A DNA stretch of 38,982 nt from Gammaproteobacteria bacterium (GCA_030432755.1 JAUILZ010000030.1:1-38982); one strand, 5' to 3'. Counted from the first letter of the stretch, positions 1-9,008 are shown. Made by a program: numbers and translations. Notes: generated by a model not told the origin, from the letters alone.

Positions 1-31
1 GTCCCGGCTCGCCCCGCCGGAACCAGGCCGA

Positions 32-106
32 TGGAGCGGGTGATGGGAATCGAACCCACATCATCAGCTTGGAAGGCTGAGGTTCTAGCCGTTGAACTAC
101 ACCCGC
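32..106 (-). tRNA. tRNA-Gly (anticodon UCC)
   Basis: On the minus strand a complete cloverleaf is readable. The 7-bp acceptor stem GCGGGTG/CACCCGC is perfect, the anticodon loop carries TCC, the T-loop reads TTCGATT, the discriminator is U and the 3' CCA is encoded (positions 34-32). It is the last of three tRNA genes in the order Thr-Tyr-Gly, the order usually found upstream of tuf in Gammaproteobacteria; the expected next genes lie beyond the left edge. Confidence 0.97.
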
Positions 107-141
107 ACTTTTCCCCACGCCACCCGGGAAACCGGGAATCG

Positions 142-226
142 TGGTGGAGGGGGGAGGATTCGAACCTCCGAAGGCTGAGCCAGCAGATTTACAGTCTGCC
201 CCCTTTGACCGCTCGGGAACCCCTCC
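142..226 (-). tRNA. tRNA-Tyr (anticodon GUA)
   Basis: An 85-nt class II tRNA with a long variable arm. The acceptor stem GGAGGGG/CCCCTCC is perfect, the anticodon is GTA within CTGTAAATCTG, the T-arm GGAGG-TTCGAAT-CCTCC is perfect, the discriminator is A and the CCA is encoded. It lies 35 nt upstream of tRNA-Gly and 68 nt downstream of the interrupted tRNA-Thr, probably in one precursor transcript. Confidence 0.97.
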
Positions 227-294
227 AAAACCTGTCCATCCTGTCGGCGCCGCGGCAGCATCACCAGCCGGCCCGGCTCCATGAGCCCGCCGGA

Positions 295-705
295 TGGAGC
301 CCGCAGAGGGACTCGAACCCACGACCTGCTGATTCATACCCGCCACCGCTTTCGCGGCCCGCCAACCGGCAAGCCGGCTGACGGTTCGGGGTCTGGACTT
401 TCTCTTCACCATACCGGTCACCACGCCATCGACGCGGTGGCGGCTACAGGTGGGTGGTGTAAAGTCTCTACACTCCCCCGCGTCCGGTCCGGCCGGGACG
501 CGAACCAGCCCGGTTGGGCGATGCGCGCCGAGTGAACGGCCCGGATGCGGCGTAGCACGGGATTGCCATTCGGAACCGCAAAACCCGCGGGTTTCGCCCG
601 GCGCCGGGAAGGTTTCCCCGTTTTAGCCACCTCCACTCCACGGGTTTCCCCGGGAAGGTGCAACAATTACAAATCAGCTGCTCTAGCCAACTGAGCTATG
701 CGGGC
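295..705 (-). tRNA. tRNA-Thr (anticodon UGU), interrupted by an intron
   Basis: The gene is in two pieces. The 5' exon is 705-669 (37 nt, ending at U36, the last anticodon base) and the 3' exon is 334-295 (40 nt, starting at A37 and ending in encoded CCA). Joined, they give a full tRNA: acceptor GCCCGCA/TGCGGGC, D-stem GCTC/GAGC, anticodon stem GCTGA/TCAGC with loop TTTGTAA, and T-loop TTCGAGT. The two halves match across both the acceptor and anticodon stems, so this is one gene with an insertion, not two remnants. One oddity is a U-U mismatch at the second pair of the T-stem (GTGGG/CCCTC). The discriminator is U. Confidence 0.93.
335..668 (-). ncRNA. Group I intron (probable IC3 type) in tRNA-Thr anticodon loop
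   Basis: A 334-nt insertion lies between U36 and A37. It follows a U (5' exon end) and ends in G (complement of 335), the group I splice-site rule. The core is visible: GTGTAGAGACTTTACAC at 475-459 holds the 5' strand of P7, GACTTT (466-461), which pairs with AAAGTC (401-396) just before CCAGACC. ACCACCCACC follows P7, and AACGGGGAAACC and GAAA-capped hairpins lie upstream. From memory, the R/S region closely resembles the intron in Azoarcus tRNA-Ile. No homing endonuclease ORF fits inside, so it is a minimal ribozyme. P1 is short: only UGU/GCA pairing was found by eye. Confidence 0.88.
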
Positions 706-720
706 CTGCCTGGAAACAAA

Positions 721-749
721 AAAATCCCTCGCAAATCAAAGATTTAGCG
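721..749 (-). terminator. Possible terminator of the birA-coaX-SPOR operon
   Basis: On the minus strand an AT-rich hairpin (GATTT/AAATC around a 3-nt loop, with GC pairs at its base) is followed by AGGGA and a run of seven T. It lies 180 nt past the SPOR gene and just before the tRNA genes. The stem is weak, so it could instead be part of the tRNA promoter. The rest of 706-928 holds no gene that I can support. Confidence 0.35.
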
Positions 750-928
750 AAAAAAATTGGATGATTTCAGACCGCCCTGACCGGCCAATCAGATGGCCCG
801 CGCATTACCGCCTAACAAAATGGAGCGCGATTTTACTCAAAATGCACCCCGGAATGCAATGCAAATCGGGTTCCGATTTCCTTCTCCGGGGTGGTGCGCG
901 ATACGGCTGAACGGCAGCGGAAACGTGT

Positions 929-1816
929 TCAGGCCGCCGGTTGGCAGGGCTTCTCGGTTACGTGCACGCCTTCGTCGCCCCACTGGTGATTCCCAAGGCC
1001 GCGACGCATCGCGCTGTCTATACTCAGATCCATCCAGTCGAACGGACCGAGGGTGCGGTACTCCGGCTGCGAGCGCGCGTCGATGCCCAGCCCCGTAAGG
1101 TAGTCGACGTACTTGTCCGCCAGTTCCTCCTGGGTGAAATAGCCGAGGGAGATGCGCGCCTGGCTTTCGCGCAGGTAGACGAAATGATCGAGGTCCTTGT
1201 CCTTGAGCATGTCGATGGTGGGCTGGGCCGCGCCGATAGACTCGTAGGGACCGATATAGACCCGCACCGCGCGCAGCTCCCTGCTTTCGCTGCGCACCTG
1301 CTCCCAGGTCCAGCCCTGGCCATCGACCCAGGCTACCGCGGCCTCCCAGTCGTTCGTGTTGCGGAACGGACCAACGCGATAGCAGGACAGGTCGGTCGCC
1401 GGAGCCAGCGCCGCGCTTTCCGCGGACCCGTCCGCGGGTGCTTCCCCGGCTGCCGGAGAAGGCGAGCCGCCCGACGCTGCGTCGTTATCGGGTTCCGCCT
1501 CGCGCCGCGCGATACCGTCGCTGTCGATGGTGACCAGCGCCACGTCGTCCCCCTCGAGCACGGTAGCCGGCAAACCATCGCCGGCTGCGTCCGCTCCAAC
1601 GCCGGACGCGGAGGCGCCGTCTCCCGCGGGCGATGCATCACCATTGCCCGGCTCCCGGTCCACGCCGGCCTCCGTTTCCTTGAGGAGCCGCATGCTTTCC
1701 CGGTTGACATCCGGACGCGCGTCGCTGCGCACGACCGCCGACTCCACCTGGCGGTCGCTGACGCCCAGGAACAACAGCACGTTGGCCACCATCAGCAACG
1801 CTGCCACCCACTTCAT
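929..1816 (-). CDS. SPOR domain-containing membrane protein
   Basis: A 295-residue protein. The N-terminus (about residues 3-20, WVAALLMVANVLLFLGV) is a single membrane anchor. Residues about 25-140 are a low-complexity Ala/Gly/Asp/Pro-rich linker. The C-terminal half, from about residue 143 (CYRVGPFRN...VRVYIGPYES...FVYLRESQARISLGYFTQEELADKY), has the look of a SPOR domain, the family that binds denuded septal peptidoglycan. Its start overlaps the coaX stop by 4 bp (ATGA), so it is translationally coupled to coaX and birA. Placing a SPOR protein after birA-coaX is common in Gammaproteobacteria (recalled, not searched). Its exact role is unknown; the topology suggests a periplasmic, cell-wall-facing protein. 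Confidence 0.85.
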   Translation of the reverse strand: MKWVAALLMVANVLLFLGVSDRQVESAVVRSDARPDVNRESMRLLKETEAGVDREPGNGDASPAGDGASASGVGADAAGDGLPATVLEGDDVALVTIDSDGIARREAEPDNDAASGGSPSPAAGEAPADGSAESAALAPATDLSCYRVGPFRNTNDWEAAVAWVDGQGWTWEQVRSESRELRAVRVYIGPYESIGAAQPTIDMLKDKDLDHFVYLRESQARISLGYFTQEELADKYVDYLTGLGIDARSQPEYRTLGPFDWMDLSIDSAMRRGLGNHQWGDEGVHVTEKPCQPAA

Positions 1817-2700
1817 CGCGCGCCCTCCCGGGGATCGACATCCCGGGGATCGACATCCGGGGCAGCGTCCCCGCGGGCCATCAGCGCGAGACCGTCCAGC
1901 ACCAGGTTGCGACGCGTTTCTCCCGATTGGCGGATGCCGGCGGCGACCATTTCCGCATCGCCACCGGTCAGCAGCAGCCGTGCGCTTTGCCCCGCGCGTT
2001 CCCGCAGGTTGTCTATGCAGCGCTCAACGCCTCCACAAACCGCGTGAAACGCGCCGGCATGGACCGCGGCATTGCTGCTGGTGGCTGCCGCGCTGACGCT
2101 GGCGCCCGGCATCACCATGCGCTTTGCCTCGTTGGCAAACCAGGCAGGGTCGAGCCGAATACGACCCGTGTCCCGTCCGAGCACCCGGATCATGGTGGCA
2201 AAGCCAGGCAGGATCGCGCCACCGACGAATCGGTCGTCCTGCACCAGGTCCACGGTCACCGCGGTACCCGCGTCCACCACGATGACATCGCCCGATCCAT
2301 CGTCCGCGCGCGCGATCTCGTGTGCCGCCAGCGCCGCAAGCCAGCGATCGCAGCCCAGTTGCGCGGGATTGTCATAGCCATTCACCAGCGCGCCGTATGC
2401 GGGCGGTGATTCCACCGCCTCCGCGGTCACGTTCCAGCGTTCACGGCACCAGCGGCGGAAAGCCGCCACCACGCCGCCGCGGCTCACCGCGCTCAGCAGC
2501 ACCCTGGCCGGGGGAGTCACACCGTTAAACGCGGCGTCGAAGCGCGCGTCACTGGAAGTGGTGGAGGCGCTGCCGGCGTCGTCCAGGGCCAGGCTGCCCT
2601 CGCGCCGGGTACCACCGGCGACGGACCAGAGCCGCCACTTGAGCCTTTGATTGCCCATATCCACCAGCAGGCAGGAATCCGCTGCGCTCTCAGCGCCCAT
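1813..2700 (-). CDS. coaX: Type III pantothenate kinase
   Basis: CoaX phosphorylates pantothenate, the first step of coenzyme A synthesis. The 295 residues show the family signatures: the phosphate-binding loop VDMGNQRLKW near residue 13, GCDRWLAALAA near 115, and the acidic motif VVDAGTAVTVDL near 135. An in-frame tail of DVDPR repeats ends the protein. The start overlaps the birA end by 11 bp and the stop overlaps the SPOR gene, so birA-coaX-SPOR is one transcription unit. Type III enzymes are usually about 240-260 residues, so this one is slightly long, partly because of the tail. The N-terminal Met could be a few residues further in. Confidence 0.93.
   Translation of the reverse strand: MGAESAADSCLLVDMGNQRLKWRLWSVAGGTRREGSLALDDAGSASTTSSDARFDAAFNGVTPPARVLLSAVSRGGVVAAFRRWCRERWNVTAEAVESPPAYGALVNGYDNPAQLGCDRWLAALAAHEIARADDGSGDVIVVDAGTAVTVDLVQDDRFVGGAILPGFATMIRVLGRDTGRIRLDPAWFANEAKRMVMPGASVSAAATSSNAAVHAGAFHAVCGGVERCIDNLRERAGQSARLLLTGGDAEMVAAGIRQSGETRRNLVLDGLALMARGDAAPDVDPRDVDPREGAR
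1826..1855. repeat. Two tandem copies of a 15-bp unit
   Basis: TCCCGGGGATCGACA occurs twice in tandem, followed by a partial third copy. It lies at the 3' end of coaX and encodes the repeated residues DVDPR at the CoaX C-terminus. This is probably a slippage expansion without functional meaning. Confidence 0.8.
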
Positions 2701-3469
2701 GCGTCAGGGGTTTCATGGAGACCTCACCGGCGTGAAACACCGCCGGGCCGCCCGCGGTATCGACGCGGAGGCCGCCATCGACATCCACGCCGGTCACGCG
2801 ACCGGTTACGGTGTCACCGGCAATGATCTCCACCAGTTCGCCATGGAATGCATGGGACGCGTTCCAGCGCCCGGCGAATGGCGCGAATCCCTCGCGGCAG
2901 AACGCCACCAGGTTTCGACTCAGCTGAATGATCAGGGTCGCAGTCAAGAGGTCGGGATCGATGTGGTAACCATGTGCCGCAAGGTCGGTGCGCGGCAACG
3001 AAGCCCCGTTGCCGGCGTCGACTGGCGCGGCCGGGGAAGCCGCGAGTGTAACATTGAGGCCAACGCCGATGACGCAGCGCGGCCCCGCCAGCTCCACGAG
3101 GATGCCCGCCAGTTTCGCGCCACCGAGCAGCACGTCGTTGGGCCACTTGAGGAGGACGTTCTCCACCCCGTTCTCCAGCAGCGCGTCCCGTACCGCGAGC
3201 CCGCAGACCAGCGACAGGCCGGCGGCATTGATTCCGTCCAGGTTCCAGCCCATGGAGAGATAGATGCCGACATCGCGATTCGAGTCCCAGTGGCGCCCGC
3301 GCCGGCCCCTGCCCCGGGTCTGTTCGCCGGCGACACAGACCGCGCCGTGGTAGTCCGCGAGTGACAGGATCTCGTCATTGGTGGAACCCACCGTTTCCAG
3401 CCACCGCAGCCTGCCCAAGCAGGGTGAACCGCCTTCCCGCAACAATCTGTTGACGCGCTCGGTATCCAA
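2690..3469 (-). CDS. birA: Biotin--[acetyl-CoA-carboxylase] ligase, monofunctional
   Basis: BirA activates biotin to biotinyl-AMP and attaches it to the biotin carrier protein of acetyl-CoA carboxylase. The catalytic domain is intact: VGSTNDEIL near residue 27, the biotin/AMP loop GRGRRGRHW near residue 53, LKWPNDVLL near 103 and KLAGILVE just after, plus the C-terminal SH3-like domain ([16 protein letters not shown]). At about 259 residues it lacks the N-terminal helix-turn-helix of bifunctional BirA, so it should not act as a repressor. No ATG is available: the farthest upstream start is TTG at 3469 with no clear ribosome site, so the start is uncertain. It is divergent from the ispG-like gene. 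Confidence 0.92.
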   Translation of the reverse strand: MDTERVNRLLREGGSPCLGRLRWLETVGSTNDEILSLADYHGAVCVAGEQTRGRGRRGRHWDSNRDVGIYLSMGWNLDGINAAGLSLVCGLAVRDALLENGVENVLLKWPNDVLLGGAKLAGILVELAGPRCVIGVGLNVTLAASPAAPVDAGNGASLPRTDLAAHGYHIDPDLLTATLIIQLSRNLVAFCREGFAPFAGRWNASHAFHGELVEIIAGDTVTGRVTGVDVDGGLRVDTAGGPAVFHAGEVSMKPLTHGR

Positions 3470-3581
3470 TGGAGTTGGCGTAGTGAATACGGCGGATTGG
3501 CCGGTTGCGATATTGCACGGGACTGCGGGAAACGATAGGGTACCGCTCCTGCCGACGTCCTGTCATTCCACCTTTCTCCCG

Positions 3582-4724
3582 ATGATCCAGCGCAATCCCA
3601 CCCGAGCGGTGCGCATCGGCCGTGTCACCATCGGTGACGGCCATCCCGTTGCGGTACAGAGCATGTGCGCCACGCCGACCACCGACGTGGACGCCACCCT
3701 GGCCCAGCTCCACTCGCTGGAGCAGGCCGGCGCGGACATCGTGCGCATCGCCGCGGACAATCGCCGCGACGCCGACGCCCTGATCCGCATTCGCGGGGAG
3801 AGCGAGGCGGTGCTGAGCGTGGACCTGCAGGAGAACTACCGGCTCGCGGAGGTGCTCGCGCCCCACGTGGACAAGATCCGCTATAACCCGGGCCACCTCT
3901 ACCACCACGAGCGCAAGAAGCCCTGGAAGGACAAGGTGTCCTACCTGGTGGAGATCGCCGAGCAGCATGACTGCGCCATGCGGGTCGGGGTGAACGCGGG
4001 TTCGGTGGACCCGGAGAAGGCCTCTCTCTATGACCGCGAGGACTCGGTGACGCCGATGGTGGAAAGCGCGCTCGAACACGCCGACTGGCTCGATTCCATC
4101 GGCTTTACCCGCTACTGCGTGTCGCTGAAGGACTCCGACCCCGCCAAGACAGTGGCCGCCTACCAGGCGTTTGCCGCCGCGCGACCCGACATCCCGCTGC
4201 ATCTCGGCGTCACAGAGGCCGGCATGCCGCCCATGGGCATCGAGAAGACCCGCATCGCCTTCGAGCAGCTCATCGGTTGCGGCATCGGCGACACCATTCG
4301 CGTGTCGCTCACCCTGCCCCACGAGCGCAAACACGAGGAGATCGCCGCCGGGCGCCAGATCCTGGAGGACATCGCCGCCGGCCGGGTGCGTACCGTGGTG
4401 CACTTCAATCCCGACAGGCTCAACCTGATCAGCTGCCCGAGCTGTTCGCGGGTGGAGAACGAGGCATTCATCGACCTCGCGCAGAAGGTGCAGGAGCGGA
4501 CCCGCTGGGCGGAGCAGCACGCGCTCACGATCGCGGTGATGGGCTGCCGGGTGAACGGCCCGGGAGAGACGGATGACGCGGATCTCGGCCTGTGGTGCGG
4601 CCCGAGATACGTCAACCTGAAGCGCCGCGGGGAGAAGGTGGGCGCATTCACCTACGACGACATCCTCGAACGGCTCGACGCCGAACTGCACGCACTGGTG
4701 GACGGCAGCGCGAACGGCAACTGA
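3582..4724 (+). CDS. ispG: IspG-like 4-hydroxy-3-methylbut-2-enyl diphosphate synthase, divergent
   Basis: A 380-residue homologue of IspG/GcpE, the [4Fe-4S] enzyme of the MEP isoprenoid pathway. The start [13 protein letters not shown] aligns with the N-terminus of E. coli IspG (IQRRKSTRIYVG), so the upstream extension to 3378, antisense to birA, is rejected. Seen: [39 protein letters not shown], the cluster cysteines CPSC, and the third cysteine with the conserved glutamate in [10 protein letters not shown]. The usually conserved ADIHF segment is replaced by SVDLQENY, and the region after it ([14 protein letters not shown]) is unlike E. coli IspG. It may be a second, specialised copy; the cluster ligands argue that it is active. 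Confidence 0.85.
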   Translation: MIQRNPTRAVRIGRVTIGDGHPVAVQSMCATPTTDVDATLAQLHSLEQAGADIVRIAADNRRDADALIRIRGESEAVLSVDLQENYRLAEVLAPHVDKIRYNPGHLYHHERKKPWKDKVSYLVEIAEQHDCAMRVGVNAGSVDPEKASLYDREDSVTPMVESALEHADWLDSIGFTRYCVSLKDSDPAKTVAAYQAFAAARPDIPLHLGVTEAGMPPMGIEKTRIAFEQLIGCGIGDTIRVSLTLPHERKHEEIAAGRQILEDIAAGRVRTVVHFNPDRLNLISCPSCSRVENEAFIDLAQKVQERTRWAEQHALTIAVMGCRVNGPGETDDADLGLWCGPRYVNLKRRGEKVGAFTYDDILERLDAELHALVDGSANGN

Positions 4725-4729
4725 GTTAC

Positions 4730-4756
4730 GCGGGATGCGCGGCAAGCGCCTCCCGC
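4730..4756. terminator. Stem-loop between convergent ispG and lipoprotein genes
   Basis: GCGGGA (4730-4735) pairs with TCCCGC (4751-4756), with an inner GCGC/GCGC pair. There is no T-tract, so this is only a candidate bidirectional terminator. Confidence 0.35.
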
Positions 4757-4804
4757 GCTACGCTGGCGCTACTCTACCGGCCAGGCCCTTACCGCGCCCG
4801 CTCT

Positions 4805-5254
4805 TTAGACACGCGCGGCACTGTAGTAACCGGACAGTTCGCCCGGAACGATCGCCCCGTTCAGCACGCAGTCACCATCCCCGGTGACGGTGCCCGACAC
4901 GAGATCATCACCGATGTCGCCGGTGACCACCGCGTTCAGCGTGCAGGTTACGCCCGCGCCGGGAAGCGGCAGCGCCACCGTGACCTCGAAGGACTCGCTG
5001 TTCAGCGGAAACTCCTGGCCTTCCACCGTCAACGTCCTGCCGTCGGAGGAAATTTCGAATTCCACCTCGCGTTGCAGGGTTTCCGATCCTGCCTCGGTGG
5101 TCACGGTGGCGGTCACCGTGCCGCGATAGGTACCGGCGTGTTGCGCGAGATCCACTCCGCTGCCGCCACCGCTGTCGGAGGACCCGCCACCGCCGCCACA
5201 GGCGGTTAACATGGCGAGAGAGAGGGAAAGAAACAGGTATTTGATGTGTCGCAT
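4805..5254 (-). CDS. Small secreted lipoprotein of unknown function
   Basis: A 149-residue protein starting at MRHIKYLFLSLS. The lipobox LTAC is followed by a glycine/serine stretch (GGGGGSSDSGGGSG), so it should be lipidated at Cys18 and tethered to a membrane. The mature part reads as short beta strands (YRGTVTATVTT, REVEFEISSDGRTLTVEG, SGTVTGDGDCVL) with two cysteines that could form a disulfide. A longer frame starting at 5317 is rejected because it lacks a signal peptide. A candidate promoter lies 80-110 bp upstream. I do not recognise the family. Confidence 0.8.
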   Translation of the reverse strand: MRHIKYLFLSLSLAMLTACGGGGGSSDSGGGSGVDLAQHAGTYRGTVTATVTTEAGSETLQREVEFEISSDGRTLTVEGQEFPLNSESFEVTVALPLPGAGVTCTLNAVVTGDIGDDLVSGTVTGDGDCVLNGAIVPGELSGYYSAARV

Positions 5255-5336
5255 GGACCAGGTCCCCAGGTCGTGGTGATCGCGTCTGGATAATCGCTGC
5301 TTGCCCGCCAATTGCAACGGGCGCGCCTGGCACTAA

Positions 5337-5364
5337 ATTTTATCACAGATGGCGTGGTTTTTAA
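5337..5364 (-). promoter_or_regulatory. Candidate sigma-70 promoter of the lipoprotein gene
   Basis: Minus strand: -35 TTAAAA (5364-5359), 16-bp spacer, -10 TAAAAT (5342-5337) preceded by TGA as an extended -10. It is the most AT-rich stretch between the lipoprotein gene and ilvD. Confidence 0.4.
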
Positions 5365-5455
5365 GTCGGCCCCACCCTGTTGTCCATCTCCGTCAAAAGT
5401 GGCCGGACCCGATCTTTGATACAATCTCCGCCCCGTTTTTCGCGAGCTCCCGAAG

Positions 5456-7297
5456 ATGCCCGACTATCGCTCCTGGACCACGACCCGCGGCCGCACCATG
5501 GCCGGCGCGCGCGCCCTCTGGCGCGCGACCGGGATGAAGGAGGATGACTTCAACAAGCCCATCATCGCGGTTTCCAATTCCTTCACCCAGTTCGTGCCCG
5601 GCCACGTCCATCTCAAGGACCTCGGCCAGCTGGTGGCACGGGAGATCGAGGCCGCGGGCGGCGTCGCCAAGGAATTCAATACCATCGCGGTGGACGACGG
5701 CATCGCCATGGGGCATGGCGGCATGCTGTACTCCTTGCCGTCCCGGGAGATCATCGCCGACTCGGTGGAATACATGGTCAATGCCCACTGCGCCGACGCA
5801 CTGGTGTGCATCTCCAACTGCGACAAGATCACCCCCGGGATGCTGATGGCCACCATGCGCCTCAACATCCCCACCATCTTCGTCTCCGGCGGTCCGATGG
5901 AAGCCGGCAAGGTCACCTGGCGCGATCACGAGCGCTCGGTGGATCTCATCGACGCCATGATCGTCGCCGCGGATGACAGCGTCTCCGACGAGGAGACCGA
6001 GGCCATGGAACGCTCCGCCTGCCCCACCTGTGGTTCCTGCTCCGGCATGTTCACCGCCAACTCGATGAACTGCCTAACCGAGGCCCTCGGCCTCGCCCTG
6101 CCCGGCAATGGCACACTGGTGGCGACCCACAGCGAGCGCGAGAAGCTGTTCCGCGAGGCCGGTCGTCGCATCGTGGCGCTGGCGAAACGCCATTACGACG
6201 AGGACGACTACAGCGTGGTGCCGCGAAGCGTCGCCAGCTTCGAGGCCTTCGAGAACGCCATGGCCATGGACATTGCCATGGGCGGCTCCACCAACACCGT
6301 GCTCCACCTTCTGGCGGCGGCGCGCGAGGGCGAGATTGCCTTTACGATGCAGGACATCGACCGCCTGAGCCGCAAGGTGCCGAACCTGTGCAAGGTCGCG
6401 CCGGCGACCTCGGACTATCACGTCGAGGACGTACACCGCGCCGGCGGCGTGGTCGGTATCCTCGGTGAACTCGATCGCGCCGGCCTCATCAATCGCGCGG
6501 TGTCCACGGTGCATACCCCGACCCTGGGCGATGCCATCGACGAATGGGATGTGTGCATCACCAGTGACGACACGCGCAAGGATTTCTTTCGCGCCGCGCC
6601 CGGAGGCGTGCCGACCCAGGTCGCGTTCAGCCAGAGCAAGCGCTATCACTCGCTCGATCTCGATCGTGAAGCCGGCTGCGTGCGCAACCGCGAACACGCC
6701 TACAGCCAGGACGGCGGTCTCGCGGTGCTCTACGGCAACCTCGCGGAGGACGGCTGTATCGTCAAGACCGCGGGCGTGGACGAGAGCATCCTCACCTTCA
6801 CCGGCCGCGCGCGCATCTTCGAGAGCCAGGAAGCGGCGGTGGAGGGCATCCTCGGCAATACCATCGAGCCCGGCGACGTCGTCCTCGTGCGCTACGAGGG
6901 TCCGCGCGGCGGTCCGGGGATGCAGGAGATGCTCTACCCGACCTCCTATCTCAAGTCGAAGAAACTCGGCAAGGTCTGCGCCCTCGTCACCGACGGCCGC
7001 TTCTCCGGCGGTTCCTCGGGGCTGTCCATTGGCCACGTGTCGCCGGAGGCCGCGGAGGGCGGGCTCATCGGCCTGGTGGAGGAATTCGACACCATCGAGA
7101 TCGACATTCCCAATCGCCGCATCCACCTGGCGGTGGACGAGGCCACGCTGAAAGCGCGGCGCGACGCCATGGAGGCGCGTGGAAAGGATGCGTGGAAGCC
7201 GAAGCGCGACCGGGTCGTCAGCGCCGCGCTCAAGGCCTACGGCCTGCTCGCCACCAGCGCAGCCAACGGCGCGGTACGCGACGTGGAGCGTTTCTGA
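5456..7297 (+). CDS. ilvD: Dihydroxy-acid dehydratase
   Basis: IlvD removes water from 2,3-dihydroxy-isovalerate and 2,3-dihydroxy-3-methylvalerate in valine and isoleucine synthesis, and also supplies the pantothenate precursor. At 613 residues it has the normal length. It carries the iron-sulfur cysteines in [10 protein letters not shown] (near residue 122) and [19 protein letters not shown] (near 193), and the C-terminal signatures [14 protein letters not shown] and [11 protein letters not shown]. The start [21 protein letters not shown] matches the known N-terminus. A TACAAT hexamer at 5420-5425 could be its -10 box, without a clear -35. Its stop is 1 bp from the stop of the convergent aepW. 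Confidence 0.97.
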   Translation: MPDYRSWTTTRGRTMAGARALWRATGMKEDDFNKPIIAVSNSFTQFVPGHVHLKDLGQLVAREIEAAGGVAKEFNTIAVDDGIAMGHGGMLYSLPSREIIADSVEYMVNAHCADALVCISNCDKITPGMLMATMRLNIPTIFVSGGPMEAGKVTWRDHERSVDLIDAMIVAADDSVSDEETEAMERSACPTCGSCSGMFTANSMNCLTEALGLALPGNGTLVATHSEREKLFREAGRRIVALAKRHYDEDDYSVVPRSVASFEAFENAMAMDIAMGGSTNTVLHLLAAAREGEIAFTMQDIDRLSRKVPNLCKVAPATSDYHVEDVHRAGGVVGILGELDRAGLINRAVSTVHTPTLGDAIDEWDVCITSDDTRKDFFRAAPGGVPTQVAFSQSKRYHSLDLDREAGCVRNREHAYSQDGGLAVLYGNLAEDGCIVKTAGVDESILTFTGRARIFESQEAAVEGILGNTIEPGDVVLVRYEGPRGGPGMQEMLYPTSYLKSKKLGKVCALVTDGRFSGGSSGLSIGHVSPEAAEGGLIGLVEEFDTIEIDIPNRRIHLAVDEATLKARRDAMEARGKDAWKPKRDRVVSAALKAYGLLATSAANGAVRDVERF

Positions 7298-7298
7298 C

Positions 7299-9008
7299 CT
7301 ATCGGTTTCGCCAGGACTGGGTCTTGCGCAGCACCCCACGGGACAACAGCCCGTGGACGATGCGCATGCCGGCATTGGTGTAGAAGATCATCATCCCCAT
7401 GGCGGCGGCGGGCGCGATGTCGCCGGCGTCGTCCATGTTGAGCACCGCCACCGAGGCGAGACTCGTCTGGGGTCCGTAGAGAAACACCACCGCCGACACC
7501 GTGGTCATGGCATTGACGAACAGGTAGATGCTGATGTCGAGGATCGCCGGCAGGCAGACCGGCACCGTGACCCGGGAAAACGTCCTGTAGAACGGTGATT
7601 TCAGCGACGCGCCCACGGCCTCGAATTCCGGGTCCATCTGCTTGAGTGCAGTCACCGCGGTGAGGTGGGCCACGGTATAGAAGTGGGTGATGGTGCTGAT
7701 CACCAGGATCGCCATCGTGTGGTAGATGAAATTGAACGGGTTGTCCGGGGCGTTGAAGAAGAAGATGTAGGCGAGGCCGAGCACCAGCCCGGGCACCGCC
7801 ATGGGCAGCATTGCGAGGAACTGGAACAGCGCCCTGCCCGCGTGGAAGCCCTTTCCTTTCTCCACCATGTAGGCGCCGAGAAACACCACCGCGGTTCCCA
7901 CCACCGCGGTCCAGCCGGCGAGTTCCAGGGAGTTGTAGAACGAGGCCCAGCCGCCGCCGTCCATGAGGTCGAACTGGTAGTTCTTGAGGCTGAGGCTCAG
8001 GTTGTATGGAAAGAACTTGATCAGCGCGGCGTACTGGCACGTCAGCAGGATGGTGAGGATGAACACGCTAACCACCGCCGCCCAGGCGAACATGATCCAG
8101 TCGAACAGCGGCGACGGCTTGGGTTCGTAGGCCACGGCGCGCGCTGACAACAGCGCCACCTGCTTGCGCTGCATGATGCGGTCCACCATGAAAGCAATAC
8201 CGGCGGGCAGGAGCAGGATCAGGCTCACCACCGCCCCCATCTCGAAGTTCTGCTGGCCGATCACCTGTTTGTAGATGTCGGTGGCGAGCACGTTGTAACC
8301 CCCACCGATGACCTTGGGCGCGCCGAAATCCGTGATCGTCAGGGTGAATACCACGAACGCCGCGCTGATGAGGCCATAGCGCGCGCCGGGGATGGTCACG
8401 GTGAAGAACGTCCTGAGCTTGCTCGCATTGAGGGACTCCGCGGCCTCGTAGAGCCGCGCGTCGGCAATGGACAGCGCAGTCATGATGATGATGAGCGCAT
8501 GCGGCAGGGTGAAGAACACCTCCGAGATGACGATGCCGATGGGGCCGTAGATATCGTGGCCGAACAGCAGCTCCCTGATCATCCCCTGGCGCCCGAACAG
8601 GTAGACGAGAGCGATCCCCGGCAGCAGCGACGGCACCAGGATCGGCACCATGGCGATGACCTTGAACGTTCCCTTGAACCGCATGCAGCTCCGGCTGAGG
8701 CCGTAAGCGAGGGTGAAGGCGATGCTCACCGAGATCAGCGTGGTGATGACGGCGATGGTGAGGCTGTTCTGGATCGAGTGGGTCAGCGCGGGCGTGTTGA
8801 AGTACTCGAGAAAGTTGGCCAGGCCGACAAATTCGCCGTCCTTGTTCTGGAAGCTCTTGGAGAGGATCGCGTACAGCGGAAGCGCCAGTGCGATCACCAG
8901 GTAGAGCATGATCACGCCCATGAACGCCAGCATCTGGCGATCGTCGCGGCTCGAGCGCGCGCGCACGGGCCGCCCCCGCGGCGCCGCGGTTGCCGTAGTC
9001 GCGGTCAT
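7299..9008 (-). CDS. aepW: ABC transporter permease, putative 2-aminoethylphosphonate type
   Basis: A 569-residue inner-membrane protein with two fused permease halves (about residues 25-300 and 310-560), each with a binding-protein-dependent permease motif (EAAESLNASKLRTFFTVTIPG; EFEAVGASLKSPFYRTFSRVTVP) and about 12 membrane segments in total. The stretch ITDFGAPKVIGGGYNVLAT is typical of the 2-aminoethylphosphonate subfamily of FbpB-like permeases (AepW / PhnU2), as recalled. It overlaps the ATPase gene by 4 bp and is the last gene of aepXVW. Substrate assignment rests on family resemblance plus the Pho box upstream of aepX; iron(III) transporters are the nearest alternative. Confidence 0.8.
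   Translation of the reverse strand: MTATTATAAPRGRPVRARSSRDDRQMLAFMGVIMLYLVIALALPLYAILSKSFQNKDGEFVGLANFLEYFNTPALTHSIQNSLTIAVITTLISVSIAFTLAYGLSRSCMRFKGTFKVIAMVPILVPSLLPGIALVYLFGRQGMIRELLFGHDIYGPIGIVISEVFFTLPHALIIIMTALSIADARLYEAAESLNASKLRTFFTVTIPGARYGLISAAFVVFTLTITDFGAPKVIGGGYNVLATDIYKQVIGQQNFEMGAVVSLILLLPAGIAFMVDRIMQRKQVALLSARAVAYEPKPSPLFDWIMFAWAAVVSVFILTILLTCQYAALIKFFPYNLSLSLKNYQFDLMDGGGWASFYNSLELAGWTAVVGTAVVFLGAYMVEKGKGFHAGRALFQFLAMLPMAVPGLVLGLAYIFFFNAPDNPFNFIYHTMAILVISTITHFYTVAHLTAVTALKQMDPEFEAVGASLKSPFYRTFSRVTVPVCLPAILDISIYLFVNAMTTVSAVVFLYGPQTSLASVAVLNMDDAGDIAPAAAMGMMIFYTNAGMRIVHGLLSRGVLRKTQSWRNR

Noticed and set aside
295..334. Isolated tRNA 3' half, at first sight a degraded tRNA or att-like remnant
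   Set aside because: The matching 5' half lies at 669-705 on the same strand and the sequence between them has a group I intron core, so it is one interrupted gene.
31..381. Plus-strand open frame across the tRNA genes
   Set aside because: It overlaps three tRNA genes; its peptides arise from structural RNA sequence.
3560..3566. Single CTGTCAT near the ispG start as a Pho half site
   Set aside because: There is no second repeat at the 4-bp spacing, so it is not a Pho box.
3375..4745. Long minus-strand open frame opposite the ispG-like gene
   Set aside because: The plus strand encodes a clear IspG homologue; the antisense frame is His/Val/Arg-rich with no recognisable motif, a typical high-GC shadow.
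6074..7375. Long minus-strand open frame inside ilvD
   Set aside because: It is antisense to well-conserved IlvD motifs, shows no domain and is an artefact of codon bias.
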